Shown in pieces: positions 6,102 through 7,536 of a stretch of 7,536 nt of DNA. Position 1 is the first letter of the stretch, and every line of letters begins with the position of its first letter. Origin of the DNA: Rhodocyclaceae bacterium (GTDB taxonomy: Bacteria; Pseudomonadota; Gammaproteobacteria; Burkholderiales; Rhodocyclaceae); the NCBI GenBank assembly GCA_016791085.1, contig JAEUNN010000883.1, positions 1 to 7,536 on the forward strand. Direction: 5' to 3'. The notes beneath the pieces were generated by a model. It made no database searches. It saw nothing but the letters and a program-made list of their open reading frames with translations, and was not told the DNA's origin. The position numbers were made by a program, and so were the translations under genes.

Positions 6102-7467
6102 ATGTACACCTCACGTCCGATCGGGCGCATCGAAGCAGCGCAAGGACCGGTAATCGACGTGCGTTGCGATTACCTGCCACCGCTGGGCCAGGCCCTCGAA
6201 ATCGTGCATCCCGACGGGCGCCGCGTCATGATCGTGAGCCGCCATGTGGACCAGGCCGTGGTGCGGCATCGCGCTGCACGCGGTGGGCGGGCTATGCCGC
6301 GGCATGCCCGTGCATGACACCGGCGCCCCGCTGCAGGTGCCCGTCGCGGCGGAGTGCCTGGGACGCATGCTGGACGTGTTCGGCGCTGCGCTGGACGGCG
6401 GCACGCCGCTGCCGCGTACCGACATGCGCCCGGTGCTCGCGCCGCCGCCCGATCTGGCCGACACGCTGGCGCCGCGGCACATGCTGGAAACCGGCATCAA
6501 GGTCATAGACCTGCTGTGCCCTTTCGTGCGCGGCGGCAAGACCGGGCTGTTCGGCGGCGCCGGTGTCGGCAAAACCGTGCTCATGATGGAATTCATGCAC
6601 GCCGTGAGCCACGCCATGCAGGGAGTATCGGTATTCGCGGGGGTGGGCGAGCGCATGCGCGAAGGGCACGAAATGTGGCACGAAATGCGCGCCGCGGGCG
6701 TGCTGGCGCGCGCCCTGCTGGTGTTCGGCCAGATGGACGAATCGCCCGGCGTGCGCTTTTACGTGGGCTACACGGCGCTCGCGCTGGCCGAATATCTGCG
6801 CGATACGCTGGGTGGCGAAGTGCTGTTCCTGATGGACAACATTTTCCGTTTCATCCAGGCCGGCGCGGAAATTTCCAGCCTGCTCGGACGCATGCCGGCC
6901 ACGGTGGGCTACCAGCCCACGCTGGCGACCGAAGTGGCAAGTCTCGAAGAGCGCATCGTGTCCACGCGGCGCGGCTCCATCACCGCCGTGCAGGCCGTCT
7001 ATGTGCCGGCCGACGACATGACCGACCCGGCCGTGGCGGCGGTGCTGGGTCATCTCGACAGCGTAGTCATCCTGTCGCGCCAGCAGGCCGCCAAAGGCAT
7101 CTATCCGGCGGTCGATCCGCTCAGTTCCGGCAGCCGCATGCTCGACCGCCGCGTGCTGGGCGACCGGCACTACGGCGTCGCGCGCGACGTGCGCGAACAT
7201 TTGGCGCGCTACCGCGAGCTGGAAGACATCATCGCCATGCTGGGCATCGAAGAACTGTCGCCGCAGGACCGGCAGATCGTGCTGCGCGCCCGCCGCCTCG
7301 AACGCTATCTGACACAGCCTTTCGCCGTGCTGGCCGAGCACACCGGGGTGGCCGGCGCGCGCGTGCCGCTGGCGCAGACCATCGATGACTGCGGAGCCAT
7401 CATGGCCGGCCGCCACGACGCGCGCGCCGAAGCCGACTGCTACATGCGCGGGGCGCTGCCGCAATGA
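6102..7467 (+). CDS. atpD: F1 ATP synthase beta subunit, N-ATPase type, interrupted by a frameshift
   Basis: Catalytic subunit of a rotary F-type ATPase. Restoring one frameshift near 6267 gives about 455 residues, normal for N-ATPase beta. The first frame (6102-6266, residues 1-55) encodes the N-terminal barrel (GRIEAAQGPVIDV); the rest reads from 6268 in the next frame. In corrected numbering: P-loop GGAGVGKT (152-159, K158), catalytic glutamate E184 in VGERMREG, Walker B aspartate D246 in FLMDN, GRMPATVGYQPTL, the adenine-site GIYPAVDPL, and EELSPQD (384-390) at the DELSEED lever position. All catalytic residues are kept. The uncorrected first frame stops at TGA 6315-6317; the second frame alone has an ATG at 6244. 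Beta opens the operon and epsilon follows with an ATGA overlap, with no gamma gene upstream. This is the N-ATPase order (atpDCQRBEFAG), not the housekeeping order. N-ATPases are thought to pump Na+ or H+ as a second ATPase. If the shift is real, this is a recent pseudogene; otherwise it is a sequence error. Confidence 0.88.
6264..6270 (+). other. Frameshift site within atpD
   Basis: The upstream frame reads Val-Val-Arg up to CGG (6264-6266); the homologous continuation Ile-Ala-Leu begins at ATC 6268, leaving a single unpaired C at 6267. F1 beta subunits usually have VVRTIA or IVRTIA here, with one residue between Arg and Ile, so loss of 2 bp from an ACC-like codon fits better than a 1-bp insertion. 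There is no homopolymer and no obvious slippery sequence, so programmed frameshifting is unlikely. Confidence 0.85.
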
Positions 7468-7536
7468 ATACCTTCACGCTGGCCGTGCATGACAGCCTGG
7501 CCACGCAGGAATTCGCCGGCGTGGTGCAGTTGATTT
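7464..7536 (+). CDS. atpC: F1 ATP synthase epsilon subunit, N-ATPase type (partial, cut by window end)
   Basis: The first 24 codons of a gene running off the window. It starts at ATG 7464, overlapping the atpD stop (ATGA), which suggests translational coupling. The visible N-terminus begins MNTFTLAVHD and continues with QEFAGVVQL. This resembles the start of N-ATPase epsilon subunits (MxxFTLxLxD, then an E..xGV strand), the first beta-sandwich strands of the epsilon subunit. In the intact complex, epsilon binds gamma and the c-ring and modulates ATP hydrolysis. The identification rests on this short stretch plus its place directly after atpD, which is the expected neighbour in both atp operon types. 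Confidence 0.75.
   Translation, partial: MNTFTLAVHDSLATQEFAGVVQLI

Noticed and set aside
5968..6153. Small + strand frames in the gap before atpD as possible leader peptides
   Set aside because: No ribosome-binding site, composition typical of shadow frames, and the frame runs into atpD coding sequence and across the predicted promoter.
6292..7464. A 390-codon open frame on the - strand opposite atpD
   Set aside because: It mirrors conserved F1 beta codons, its composition (His, Arg, Ala, Gln) is that of a shadow frame, and it has no motif.
6244..7467. Independent initiation of a shorter beta subunit at ATG 6244
   Set aside because: Its first eight residues are out of the homologous frame and no ribosome-binding site is visible; an interrupted 455-residue gene starting at 6102 explains the data better.

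Overview
This window is GC-rich DNA, roughly 70% by eye, with every supported gene on the + strand. It most likely comes from a proteobacterium. A betaproteobacterium is a reasonable guess, because an Hsp20, a CxxC-type Crp/Fnr regulator, a NodT-family outer-membrane lipoprotein and an N-type ATPase occur together, but no rRNA or other marker fixes the taxonomy.

Layout. (1) 34-483 encodes a small heat-shock protein (Hsp20), and 589-1299 a Crp/Fnr-family regulator with an FNR-like recognition helix. Both genes start behind almost identical GAGGAA ribosome-binding sites. (2) After a 145-bp gap come four tightly packed genes with 4-base stop/start overlaps (1445-5770): an FtsX/DevC-type ABC permease, its ATPase, a HlyD-type periplasmic adaptor and a NodT-type outer-membrane factor. 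Together they form a complete tripartite ABC exporter reaching from cytoplasm to outside. (3) After a 331-bp non-coding gap, an atp operon begins with the F1 beta subunit (atpD, 6102-7467), overlapped by the first 24 codons of the epsilon subunit (atpC). Because beta opens the operon with no gamma gene before it, and because of the epsilon N-terminus, this looks like the alternative N-ATPase operon and not the housekeeping atp operon. As given, the atpD reading frame is broken by one frameshift near 6267.

Regulation. The two long gaps each hold an FNR/Crp-type dyad: TTGAGGTTTAACAA at 1396-1409 and TTGAAATCGGTCAA at 5974-5987. In both, a TG-n extended -10-like element lies at exactly the same distance, matching class II FNR promoter geometry (site centred at -41.5). 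The regulator's recognition helix carries the E..SR residues that read TTGA half-sites. The simplest reading is that the regulator controls the exporter and ATPase operons, perhaps in response to oxygen or redox state. The regulator has only part of the classical FNR iron-sulfur cysteine set, so its signal is uncertain. The first promoter would put transcription start at or next to the permease ATG, implying a leaderless mRNA.

No tRNA, rRNA, CRISPR array, insertion sequence or phage gene was found.
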